Assembly (NCBI GenBank): GCA_033239125.1 | Contig: BSWB01000001.1 | Coordinates: forward strand, 24,393,501-24,457,500 | Direction of reading: 5' to 3' | From: Fagopyrum homotropicum | Taxonomy: Eukaryota > Streptophyta > Magnoliopsida > Caryophyllales > Polygonaceae | Length of the DNA: 64,000 nucleotides | In this document: piece after piece, positions 46,406 through 56,677 of the stretch | Numbering within the stretch: the first letter of the stretch is position 1 | Layout: every line of letters begins with the position of its first letter | Program-made: the position numbers and the translations under genes | Notes under the pieces: generated by a model | Told to the model about the DNA's origin: nothing | Database searches by the model: none | The model's input: the letters and a program-made list of their open reading frames with translations, nothing else

Positions 46406-46429
46406 GAAGAGGAGTCTCTGTCAAGAAAA

Positions 46430-47160
46430 CCGCCCTTGCGGCCCTGTGTTAGTGCCCCCGCGGTGACACCCATGCCAGCGCCAACCCCGGCGTTGGGCCT
46501 GCGTTTGTAACAGGTTGGTCACCGCCCCCGCGGTGCCCCCCTACGCCCCTGCGGCGGCCACCCTTGACACACATTCTCAACGCTGCCCCCGGCGCTGAGT
46601 CTGCGTGCCTCCTCTCCCTTGTCACTGCCCCCGCGGCGACAAGCCCCCGCCCCTGCGGTTTCATTATGGAAAGAAAAAAATACACTTCCCAAAAATAACC
46701 TACAATTACCCACCTCTCTCCTCTCTCTACTCACTCTTCGAACCCTACACCCTCTCTATCTCCCACGCCCCTGCGCCCTTCGCGAGCTCTCACACGCCAC
46801 ATAAGAAACTGATAGCACAAAGTAGGTACTTGCAACGCCCCTGCGCCACCTCCGGCGACCTAGCCACAGCCGTCCCCTGCGACACCGGCTCTCGCTACCA
46901 CCACACATTTCCCTCATCCTCCAAAAACTCTAACCCTACAACACCCTTGCCCCTCCCACACTTTTCCCTCCACCGCTCACCACCGCCGGCGACATCCCCA
47001 CCAACAAGAAGCCGCCAAAACACCCCTCAGCATAGCCACCTTCGTAGTTTTTAGAAATTTCCCTCTGTAGTTCTCTCGCCCCTACGCCTGCAAGCTGCCG
47101 CCCCTGCGCCACGTGGCCCCTGCGCATCCTTCAGCCGCCCCTGCGGAAATAGCAACAGAG
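46430..47160 (+). repeat. Internal array of CCGCCCCTGCGG-type palindromic words
   Basis: Repeated CCGCCCYTGCGG, CCCCCGCGG and CGCCCCTGCG words (for example about 46430-46445, 46454-46465, 46520-46560, 46625-46660, 46770-46780, 46835-46845, 47080-47145) interleaved with TGACACC/GGTGACA. The same words fill the U3 of the LTRs. It starts just behind GGGAGGCAACCC (46384-46395) and ends at the ORF-1-like frame. Frames read across it on either strand (Pro/Ala/Arg-rich) are composition artefacts. Confidence 0.8.
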
Positions 47161-47222
47161 GGTTCGTTTTCTAAATCCAGTTTCTGAACTTTCTAATTCC
47201 CTTACTTGTTTAATTGCAAGAA

Positions 47223-48587
47223 ATGAAAAAACAGAAGAAGTACAAGTTGTCGGAAGCTAAGAAGGAGCGGTATAGGATTGTGCAAAATCGGGATGTGTAT
47301 GCAACTCGGTTTTTGCACGTTCCTACTTTGGAAAAATTGGGCATGTTGGAGAGCATGCAGGCATTCCTCGACAATGTTGGACTCGGCGATTTTCTGGAAA
47401 TGAATGCACCTACATACTCTGAGCTCGGCCGCCAATTCATTGTTACATTCACCATGGAAAAGGATGACCATATTTGTGTTGGACTTTCATTTAAGTTCAA
47501 CAAGAGGAAGTATACTTTGGACTACACTCAACTGTAGGAGGCATTCGGGGTAACTACTTGCGCCTCCGAAAACTGGCAGAAACCCATCCCAACACCCGAC
47601 TTGTGTGAGTTTTGGCAGGCCGCCACTAGATCCGAGTTTCATGCAGGGGGTGAGTATTCCAACAAACTCATTCACCCCTATTTGAGGCTCATCTCCAAAA
47701 TCTTCATGAGTGTCTTCTGTGGACACAAGGAGGAGAACAAGGTCGCTCTCAAGGACCTTCCACTGTTATACGCATGCCTCCCCACGAACGACAGGATACC
47801 AGATTGGCCTTACCTCTTCCTTACCGCTTTGAAGCGGATTAGGAAGAACGAGCCACGAGACATTGTGGGAGGTGGGGTGATCTCCTTGATCGCTGCACAA
47901 GTGATGGACCTCCCCGACTTGGAGGATGGGTTAGAGGCCCCACTGTACACGGAAGGGATGTTGAGGAGGTGCAGGCTCCCCAGGAGAGACGGGGAGAACC
48001 TCTTTTGGCTCTCGTTGGCAGATGAGAGTCACATCACATACCTCCCCCGGCCACTTCCACTTGGAGACGAGCTCTCCGATTTATACATACCAGCTAACCC
48101 CTTTGCTTCGAGACGGCCTCAGGGGGACATTGTTGAGAGATATGTTGCGGGCTCCTGCCGGGCTCCTGTTGCTGACCATATACCCATACCGGATGATGAG
48201 GAGATGCCTACTGCAGCACCGGACGACAGTCCGGCCATGGAGAGCCTTCAGGCTTAGATGACAGCCTTGACTATCCATCATCAGGCATGGAAGACTGAGT
48301 ACCAGCGGTCCATGCTTGAGCAGCAGCAGGCGTGGCAGTCCAGTTTCGCCTCCTCTATGACCACCCATTTTGACCGCCGGCAGGATGCTTGGTAGGCGGT
48401 TCATCAGCAGCAACCAGAGGCTCAGCAGCTGGCTTGGCAAGCCAGCTTTGAGATTTCATATAGGCAGAGGATGGACGCTCAGGAGGATCATATCGACACG
48501 CTCTACCGCCGGCAGGAGCACTTCTTCAGCCACTTCCCGTACCCACCGGAAGAGGGTCCGGATGGTCCAGCCGGACCATCCCACTAG
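47223..48587 (+). pseudogene. ATHILA ORF-1-like frame with three in-frame TAG codons
   Basis: Continuous frame from ATG 47223 to TAG 48585-48587 (454 sense positions) broken only by TAG at 47535-47537, 48255-48257 and 48393-48395. It reads KEYRIV-like ERYRIVQNRDVYATRFLHV, GLGDFLEMNAPTYSELGRQF, YLRLISKIFMSVFCGHKEEN, KRIRKNEPRDIVGGGVISLI, then a Gln-rich C-terminal part (AWKTEYQRSMLEQQQAWQSS) and a PPEEGPDGPAGPS tail. Order and motifs match the ATHILA ORF-1 family, which sits behind pol in Athila elements. At the second and third stops the context suggests an original CAG (Gln). Role in transposition is unknown. There is no frameshift in 1.36 kb, so decay is recent. Confidence 0.7.
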
Positions 48588-49270
48588 TGGTATCATCATT
48601 TTTCCCTTTCCCACATTTATCTTTGCTTCATTTCCACTTTGAGGGCAAAGTGTACTTCAAGTATGGGGGAGGGACATATCATTGCATGTATAGTATTTTT
48701 GAGTTGTCTTTGATTTTGTTTGCATTGAGTCTTTTGTAGTTTGAATTCAGTTTGAATTCAGTTTGAAATTCATAAAAAAAAAAGAAGAAAAAAGCCAAAG
48801 AAAATGAAAAAAGGCATGAAAATCCTTGGATAAACCGAAAACCCGAAAGGGTGGTTTAGATAAAAAGAAGGTAGTCCGGCCAACCTTAGGTTGGTGCAAA
48901 ATTGGACTTGAGAGATGAGAGTTAAAAGTGAGATTATCAAAGAAAAGAAGAAGAGTGGCAAAGTGAAAACCCGAAAGGGCACCTTGGCAAAATGAGCGAC
49001 ACAGAGTGTAGGTTTCCCTTCCAGCGTTTGGCGACATGAGAAGGGGCGTCATAAGGAGGTTGTCCGGGTAGGTCACTCTTGGAGCAATAAGGATGGTAGT
49101 TTTCTCACCTTTTTTCTCACATTTCCTCTCTTTTCTTTCTTTCTCTCTTGGCTTTTCTTTTGTTTTCATTGTCTTTTCTTCTTGCCCATGCTTCCTGAGG
49201 CCTTTGAGTTTACAATCTGCTGTAATTTGTTTTACTCGGGACGAGTAAAAGGTCTAAGTATGGGGGAGTT
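48588..49270 (+). other. Internal 3' non-coding region and polypurine tract of the 43461-50785 element
   Basis: After the ORF-1-like frame the sequence GAGGGCAAAGTG then TCAAGTATGGGGGAGG (about 48640-48672) is followed by A-rich sequence and, immediately before the 3' LTR, GTATGGGGGAGT (49258-49269), the likely polypurine primer for plus-strand synthesis. No gene. Confidence 0.6.
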
Positions 49271-50785
49271 TGATAGGTGATGGAATCACTATCATTTAGG
49301 TTAGTTTTTAGAGTCTTTTTATTACATTTGTGTCGGTTTATGCTACTAACTCCTTGGTCCAGAAGATAAAGAAGGAGTTATAAGCACTTAGGAGTGAAGA
49401 CCGTTCACGAAGCAAAGCTTCTGTTGTTTCACCGCCCCCGCGGAGCAGTGTCACCGCCCCTGCGGGTAACACCATACTCCGGAGCGCAACCTGCGCCTTT
49501 GCCAGCGCTAGGAACGAAGACTGTCACCGCACCTGCGTCAACCCCTTGGCGCCCCTGCGGTGACTTGCCCTGAAGAAGCGAAGACCAGCACCCCGCGCCT
49601 CTGCCTGCGCCTTTGCCTGCGCCTCAACCTGGAAGCCGGAAGATGAAGAGTCAGTGTCACCGCCCCCGTTATGACACTGGGACGCCTCGGCGGCTCGGCA
49701 TCAGAAAAGACAGGAAGTTGAAGCGTCAGACGTTTGAAGAGCATTAAAGATCCGCCCCTACGGAATTGCCTAGCCGCCCCTACAGCCATGAAGAAGATCA
49801 AGCATTTTCGCCTACACCGCCCCTGCGGATCTGAAGGCCGCCCTTGCGGTTCAACGACAGAAGTTTTACTCCGGCTGTTTACACCACCTTTATAGCATTA
49901 AAGGTGGCTATTTTGGGCCGGCCATTTACTCCTTTTTAGTGTCATTTGTAGTATAAATAGTCCTTGGTTGATTGCTAGAATCATCCACTTATCATCCAAT
50001 TTAGAATCCACTTTTTCCATTAAAAACTATCTTGCTACCTTTGTAATGAGTTGTTAACTCCCTTGCTACATTGGGTTGGTTTAAAGCTGCATTGTTACTT
50101 TGGTTGTAAGTTCTTTCTAATATAAGTTTTCATTCAGTAATACTTTGTGTTTCCTTGATCTTCATTGTCTAATTGCATGTTTTACTATCACTTGAGATTG
50201 ATCATCTTAGGTCCTAAAGTGCATGCAAAGAACTAGGATTAATAGATTCCGGGTTCGGGTCTTTAATCTAGTAGTAAACTTTAAGTAATAACGGGTTGTA
50301 ATTGCTTAAAGGAAAGGAACACAAATATAAAGATAAGTTTAATGGTTTTAATCTTTTCTTTATATCCCTTAGTCTTTGTTTGAAAGCTAACTTGTTAATT
50401 GTTCTTGTAGGTTTACGGAACACTAACCTGTTAAGTTGTGTTGATGCCGGTGGCTCAACACATATATATGATCGAGACGGGAGATTACTTGAAAACTTGT
50501 AAAATGAACTCACCAAAGTAGCAATCGCATGCTTAGAATCAATCTAGTGTAGATTCACCCATCATTGTCTTACTTGTTGTGTTACTTGTTTTCATAAGTT
50601 TTGTGTGCATCAATTCAACCAACCCTCCCCCCCTTGTTACTTGTTTTTATAATCAATAACTAGATTTAATAAAAAATACTAAACTCTCTTGGGTTCGACC
50701 CTTACTTAACCACTATACTCATTTTAGTGCTAAGTCGGGATTAATTTTGATAAGATAAAAACGACCATAGAATAAAGTCTTGTCA
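49271..50785 (+). repeat. 3' LTR of the 43461-50785 element
   Basis: 1515 bp, same ends as the 5' LTR. GC-rich word cluster at about 49430-49850, TATA box at 49952-49960. Followed directly by the target duplication TGTAG. Confidence 0.93.
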
Positions 50786-50790
50786 TGTAG

Positions 50791-51328
50791 CTACCCTCAC
50801 TTCAGATGAACTTTACATCATGTGGTGTGCTTTTCATGATGCCGTCTCACATATACCTTACATGTTAGTTAAGTTCATTGGGGAGGGGTGGCCTTAGAGA
50901 GAAAAGGTTCAATATGTGTTGGAGGATTAGTGTCCAAGTTTACTAAGCATTTTAAGATTCCCCTAGAGCATCTCACACCCACCTCACCCACAAAGTTTCC
51001 TAAGATATAGCTTACCTTCTTTATGTTCTTCACCTATGTGAAGATAGGAAAATCCGGGCTTGTGAGAGTTAGGGTGTTTAACAATGTGTTGCCTTGGGAT
51101 CTAAGTTGAACTGTTTTTTGAAAAGGAATAGAGCAAGGTATTGGGTGGATTTGCTTGAAGAGATAGACCAAGACTTTGATCAAGAGGAAGAAGATGAGGA
51201 GGAAAGTAATGATGACGAGGACCTTAACTTCGATAAGAAGGAAGGTGACCTCAATGACGATGTTGTTCTGACGGATGATGACCAAGGTGATGCATCTGGA
51301 TCTAAACCCCGTGATAAGCATTCCTAAC
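50791..51328 (+). pseudogene. Continuation of element B's ORF-1-like frame
   Basis: After the insertion and its duplication the sequence continues ATLTSDELYIMWCAFHDAV and SHIPYMLVKFIGEGWP in frame with the part before 43460. After frameshifts it continues into the acidic tail WVDLLEEIDQDFDQEEEDEE ... DDDQGDASGSKPRDKHS (51148-51325), ending TAA 51326-51328. Behind it the frame of the coiled part is cut by the solo LTR at 51471. Confidence 0.65.
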
Positions 51329-51470
51329 AAAGAATATGGAAGAGGTTTGTCAATTCATGAGAGAACAACGAACATCGCTGAACGACCATGCAAGGAGGAG
51401 TGATCAGGGTAGAGTTTGGATGAAAAATCAAGATCAAAGATATGATGCTCTGAAATTCCAAATTGATGAG

Positions 51471-52527
51471 TGATAATTGATGAAATTACTATCATATATA
51501 GGTAATTTTAGCATGTTTTAGAGTCTTGTGGCTGTTTGTTGTTGTTACTATGTAAATCCAGATGAAGAAGTCAAACATGAATATATCTAGGGATTTAGTA
51601 ACACTTGGAAGAGAAAGAAGATCAAAGAAGACAACCAAGACGATCTTATGTCGGTCAGCCACCCCCGAGGCAAAGGAGCCCCACCCCGCGACGACGTGCC
51701 GCACCCTGCGCCCCTCCCTACGCCTCGCCAGCACCCGGAAGGCTCCTTGTAACCGCCCTCATACCGGTCTTGCCCCGTACCTGCGGTGACACCGTCTGGA
51801 GGCCCATGTCAGCAACCCCGCACCTCATCTTCTTCCTCTTGATACAATACTTGTAAGTTTTATAATTGAAATTTTTATTCCATAATGATTTGCGTTATGT
51901 TCTTGTGCTTAACTTCTTGATACAATATCTCACCTTTATCTAGTTTGGCCATCTAGGTACTTGGGTCTTATCCAAAGTGCTAGGAATTGTGGTTCCGGGT
52001 TCGGGTCATCATTGTAGTAGCAACACGTTTACATAAGTGGGCTACAAGTGTAATTCGTGAGTAGAACATAACCACATGATTTTAGTAATGGGTTGTTTCT
52101 AATTCATGTGTCTCTCTTTCTTTATTTGAATGACATTGTTAAAATCTGATTCTATAGGTTTACGAGTTAGGATTGGCAATAAGTAATATCGGGGCTGGTT
52201 GAACCGATATTTAAATACGATCGAGATGAGAACAAACTTCATGAAAACAATGATCAACCATATTTTATGTTGAAGCGGATAATTGTAAAGTGCAACGTTT
52301 TCTTATAACCGTGAAATTAACTTCGTGTTTGCTTTTCTTATTTGTCACTTTAACAATCAGAAACCCCCCTTGGTTACATATAATTGATAGTTTAATCGCA
52401 TTTGTGTTTTATTTACTTTCTATCTCTCTTGGGTTCGATTCTTACTTAATCGCTATACTTGTTTTAGTAGTTGAGTTCGGAATTAACTATGATAGGATAT
52501 AACGACCATTGGAAAATATCTTTGTCA
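51471..52527 (+). mobile_element. Solo LTR (1057 bp), related family, in element B
   Basis: Starts TGATAATTGATGAAATTAC, ends ATCTTTGTCA, flanked by the 5-bp duplication ATGAG (51466-51470, 52528-52532). Its start and its end (GTTCGGAATTAACTATGATA, ACGACCATTGG) are diverged versions of the 43461-family LTR. It carries a shorter GC-rich word cluster (about 51660-51800: GCCCCTCCC, CCTGCGGTGACACC). The host sequence closes across it (GATGAGCAAGCTAAGG). Confidence 0.88.
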
Positions 52528-52532
52528 ATGAG

Positions 52533-52988
52533 CAAGCTAAGGCCTTAAGTGAGATCAAGCTTGAGCAAAAATCCATCCAGAGTGACATAACGCTATCAAG
52601 GAACAGTGGAAAGATTGACATAGATCCGAGTGAGACCTCACACATACACAACACTCTTGCATCTTGTAAGTTTTCTTAAAATCTATCTATTTTCTTTTGT
52701 ATTAGGGACAATGCAAAATTTAAGTATGGGGTATGGGAATGCGTACATTCATATGCATATATGTTTTCCATGTTTTTCATTTCATTTTTTATTTTTGTGT
52801 TAGTCATATATTTTTCAAAAATCCAAAAACATTTGAAAAGTTTTTAAAAAAAAATGGTATGCTTCTTACAATGATGATATGATCTTGATGATGAAACTTA
52901 TGTTAAAATCATGACAATAATTTGAGACTTGTTGATTATAAGGTTTGTGAATTAAGTGTATTAGAAGCATGTTAAATAGTCATCCATG

Positions 52989-53083
<95 letters not shown>

Positions 53084-53785
53084 ATAAATTTAGTTATACA
53101 CTTGTACATTTCTATTGGTTAACTATGATATAAAATTTGAGCTAAAGTAAACATACTCAGGCTCATGATAGTGTGTATTGGTTATAAGGTTTGTAAATTA
53201 AGTATATTAGAAGCATGTTAAATAGTCATCCATGAAATATATATGGAAGGAAAATTTAGTTATGCACTTATCCCTTTTATTGGTTAACTATGATGTAAAA
53301 TTTGAGCTAAAGTAAAAATGCTCAGGCTCATGATAGTGTGTATTTGTTATGAACTCTTTATTGCTCATCAAAGTTCAAACAATGTCAATTGGCTATGTGA
53401 TGAATGCTTATTTTCTTTTTTTTTTTAATTTATGTCAATGGGGCCACGTATGTGCACATCAAAATGTGAATGTCAAGTGAATTTAAACCATGCAAAAAGA
53501 GCATGAAGATTTATTTGTTAGGCTGCTGCAAAGAAGAAAAGCATTATAAATGACCTAATCATATTTGAAGATTTAGCATATATTCTTCCATACTTGGTTT
53601 CATACTCATTATTCTAAATTATGTGTTATGTCTTGCCATCTTAATATTCAGAAAAGTGATCAACCATTTGAAGCAAACTCCAAAAAGATTGTTTTTTTTT
53701 TTTTATCTTTGTTTGTTTTTCTTTATTTATCCTATGTATTTTGTTCTTATTTGAGGCAAGCAAAAGCTAAGTATGATATATTTTG
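52533..53785 (+). other. 3' non-coding part of element B, with tandem duplication and (AT)n
   Basis: Starts with the end of the ORF-1-like frame, then GGACAATGCAAAATTTAAGTATGGGG (GGACAATG at about 52708; AAGTATGGGG to 52732), the usual block behind these frames. A tandem duplication (about 52931-53176 and 53177-53348) follows. The tract AAGCTAAGTATGATATATT (53765-53784) just before the LTR at 53786 is a decayed polypurine tract. No gene. Confidence 0.55.
52931..53348. repeat. Tandem duplication with a (AT)n expansion in the first copy
   Basis: Two copies share TATAAGGTTTGTRAATTAAG, AGAAGCATGTTAAATAGTCA, TCCATGAAATATATAT, AAATTTGAGCTAAAGTAAA and CTCAGGCTCATGATAGTGTG. Copy 1 has a 91-bp AT tract (52990-53080) where copy 2 has about 10 bp, so the microsatellite grew after (or shrank since) the duplication. 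Confidence 0.85.
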
Positions 53786-54545
53786 ATAACATCCTTTCAT
53801 GATATGTTTATAGATGTGTTTTTACGTGATTCTCCCTCATTTTTCATCATTTAGACATCTACATCGTAGCTTTTGCTTTTTATATCAAAGAATATATACT
53901 CCGGTTGTATTTTGTCTTTATAGGTGTTTTAAGTCTCAAATGGAGCATAAATGAAAACATTCATCATCTAACCATCTCAAGGAGCAATTGTCACATCATC
54001 ATTGACCTCACTGGGGCGATGAAGGGAATAAGGCAAACAAGAACATTTACAAGAAGCCATTGGAGTAAAGGAAACCCCAAGAAGGGAGCATCGAGTGAAG
54101 CCTAACTCAGACTAAGAGGAAGGAAAAACTCAAACTAAGAAGACTTTGGAGAAGATATGTCAACATAGATCGAGTGAACATCATCACCTGAGCTAAGAAG
54201 ACATCACCAATCGACCTAAGAAGGGACTTAAACTCGAACTAAGAAGACAAGTTGCTAGGAAGTTCAACGTAGCTGATGTGAAGCATCAAGCTCGGTCTAA
54301 GAGTATCTCTTCACTCGAGCTAAGAATCCAAAATGCACAAAGTGTCAACGTACTCAAGTTTTTCTCATCACTCGAGGTAAGAAGCCGAAAAACTCAAAGT
54401 AAGAAGACGATGCACTCGAGCTAAGTGTACCAAAGTAAGTCGTTGGAGCACTCGACGCTGAGCAAGAACCCACTCGGCCTAAGAGCACTCCTTCACTCTA
54501 GGTAGTCACGTCGAGTTGTGAAACTTGTCTAACTAACTACCTATT
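53786..54545 (+). repeat. LTR (3' LTR of element B), with an ACTCGAGCTAAG word array
   Basis: Begins TGATAACATCCTTTCATGATATG behind a polypurine tract, matching the head of the LTRs at 16955 and 56678. From about 54060 to 54510 it is filled with about fifteen variants of ACTCGAGCTAAGAAG / GACCTAAGAAG (for example near 54100, 54130, 54190, 54215, 54235, 54285, 54315, 54375, 54415, 54470). The LTR end is not seen: an integrase fragment of another element begins near 54548, so the LTR is truncated. Confidence 0.65.
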
Positions 54546-54547
54546 CA

Positions 54548-54993
54548 ACTTGATCAAGTTGCCTCTTAGGGGGACCATAAGGAGTGAAGTTAACAAGCAC
54601 TTCACCGCTAAGGCAACGAAGTGTCTTTTGTTCAAGTATGGGGTCGCCAACGTGACAAAAACCATACGTCATCCCCAAGCTAGAGAGGGGAAGCTACTAG
54701 AATTCTCGAGAAGCTGCTTTCTCGATCTAGGAAATGATGGGATGAAAAACTGAGTTATGTCCCATGAAAGCATAGGAAGACCGGTAGAATTCCGGTGAGA
54801 ATCAAACCGTACAAGTTTGTACGTGGGAGATCCTACCATTTGCCGGTGAAATTAGGAATCGGAACCTTCTTGGAAGAATTCTATTGTGGATGTGATGAGC
54901 ACTCCAAGGTGTTCAAGGTACATAGAGTAATTCCATGGAGTTAGGTCCAGCTAGTGACCTTAAATCAAGCGCTTCTTGGGAGGCAACCCAAGG
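54548..54993 (+). pseudogene. Athila-type integrase remnant and pol 3' end (element D)
   Basis: KHFTAKATKCLLFKYGV and RHPQARE (54592-54690) correspond to the integrase core stretch 'HF.....LL.KYGV.HK....HPQ..GQ'. Further on, YKFVRGRSYHLPVKLGIG (about 54809-54862) and EHSKVFKVHRVIPWS follow, then a TAG and the conserved GCGCTTCTTGGGAGGCAACC block (54969-54988) that follows pol in this group. The integrase catalytic residues are lost or out of frame. Reverse transcriptase is missing. Confidence 0.6.
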
Positions 54994-56677
54994 TATTGCT
55001 TTCTTCCTTGCTTTCTAGATTAGTTTAGTGTAGTTTTTGCATTTTTTGTGTCCATGATGACAGGAGCTAGGTATAATCCAAGGAATATAAACCAAGAAGC
55101 AGATGGAGATATTTCAAAGTTTGAGAATCTGAGAAAAGATTGGAAATTGGAGCCATCTCGGTTGTCTACAGGAATCTAGACCGAGATCAATCTCAGCCAA
55201 CCGAGATAGGTGCAACAAGAAGTCACCTCGGTCAAACATCTCGGTTGACCTTGGTCCATCTCGGCCGAGATGCCTTTGGAAAAAAAATTATTTCGAAAAA
55301 AAAAATAAAAATTCGGAAATATATTCGGCCGAGGCGTGCTTTCCTTCTTCGTTCAACAACATTCTCCGATACCGATTAAAATATTCAAAGTATTATCCGA
55401 GCTTCTATAGATTTCCGCCACCACGTCTGATGAATGATTCATTTTGCCTAATTCTCCATATTACATTGTCATTATCTTTTCCACCTTTTCTTTTCTTCAC
55501 ATTGGGGACAATGTGAGTTTTAAGTATGGGTGGAGGTATTTACAATACATTTTGCATGTTTTATGTCTTGCATCATATATGATTTTGAAAATTCAAAAAA
55601 TTTTAAAATTTAAAAAAAAAATTGTGCTTCTAGGAGGGATATGGTTTCTATGATGATATTGTTTTATGGAATAGCTATGATGATTTTTATATGCTTAAAA
55701 TTGATATATGACATTTGTGGGATTTGAATACTTTGTTAGGAATTTCATGTATGTTTGATAATTTGCTTTCATTCTAAATCATGTTGAGTGTTGAAGGTTG
55801 AAACCGCGTGATAAGTTCTTACACATATTTTTGAAATGATTAAGGCAATTCGATTCTTTTTCTTTCTTCATCTTGATCATACTTAGCACCTCTTATATTG
55901 TTTTTCCTTCCTTTTTACATATCCGGGAATTAGGAAGCATGCTAGTGAAAAGCGATGTGAAGTTGAAGTTGAAAAGAAAAGTGAAGTGTGTTATATCGAA
56001 AAATAGGTTTGGGGACGCTGATCTTGACGATGAGTAAATCGACACCATTCACATAGCCAGGTGTTTGTGTCTTGCCAAAGTCTGATTGATCGATAGTCCT
56101 AGCGAGTCTTGGTATGTGCATACGGTTTGAGACACCTTGTAAAAATGAGGCTTGCTGATCTCCAAGGTTTCGGTTATTGTGCACCTCTGTTCATGTTCTC
56201 AAAAAGTGAAAAGTAAAGAAAAATGCGAAAAGAAGTGAAAAAAATACCTATTTAGTCGATGTATTGTTGAGTTGTGGAGTTGTTCCTTTTCCTAGATTTT
56301 TTGCACCACATATCCTATATGCATCCCACCCATAACACGTTTCTTGACCTTTATTCTTGAAAGTCCTTAAGACCTTATTGCACATGTGTTTTGACTTAGT
56401 GGTTTAAATTGAATTCCTCATGATTGATTTTGATATATATAGCAAGTTATGATGCATGCATGATTTCTTGCAAAGTGTGATTTTCCTTCCCATGATGTAA
56501 TTCTTTTTGATCAATTATTACTAGTTATGAAACATTCATTGAGGGTGATCTATGCATAGAAGCACAACCAAAATATTGTGGTTTTTCTTAATTTTTGCAT
56601 ATTCATAATCCATATCATTTTGTATCTTAAGTTTGAACTTTGCTTGGGGGCAAACAAGAGGAAAGTATGGGGTATTT
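54994..56677 (+). other. Non-coding 3' region of element D with ATCTCGG words and polypurine tract
   Basis: 55140-55300 holds a cluster of CTCGG/CCGAG words (CATCTCGGTTG, GACCGAGATC, CAACCGAGATAGG, CATCTCGGTTGACC, CATCTCGGCCGAGATG). GGGGACAATGTGAG then TTTTAAGTATGGGTGG (55503-55534) and GGGGGCAAAC then AAAGTATGGGG (56646-56672) are the usual blocks before the 3' LTR. No gene. Confidence 0.55.

Larger units (their letters stand above)
43461..50785 (+). mobile_element. Complete LTR retrotransposon with gag but no pol (7325 bp)
   Basis: Two LTRs of the same family (43461-44982 and 49271-50785), both starting TGATAGGTGATGG and ending AGTCTTGTCA, flanked by the 5-bp duplication TGTAG (43456-43460 and 50786-50790). 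The internal part has a primer-binding site (44988-45005), a gag gene (45161-46405), a non-coding stretch full of CCGCCCCTGCGG words (46430-47160), an ATHILA ORF-1-like frame (47223-48587) and a purine-rich tract ending at 49270. No protease, reverse transcriptase, RNase H or integrase is present. The LTRs differ by a few percent by eye, mainly transitions and small indels, so insertion is fairly recent. It is a non-autonomous Athila-type (TR-GAG-like) element that landed in element B's ORF-1 frame. Confidence 0.93.

Noticed and set aside
47223..48587. Calling the ORF-1-like frame a true retroviral envelope gene
   Set aside because: It lies where env-like genes sit, but I see no signal peptide or transmembrane segment; the motifs are those of the ATHILA ORF-1 family of unknown function.
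54060..54510. CRISPR-like look of regularly repeated short words
   Set aside because: Repeats are imperfect, irregularly spaced, in a plant LTR, with no cas genes.
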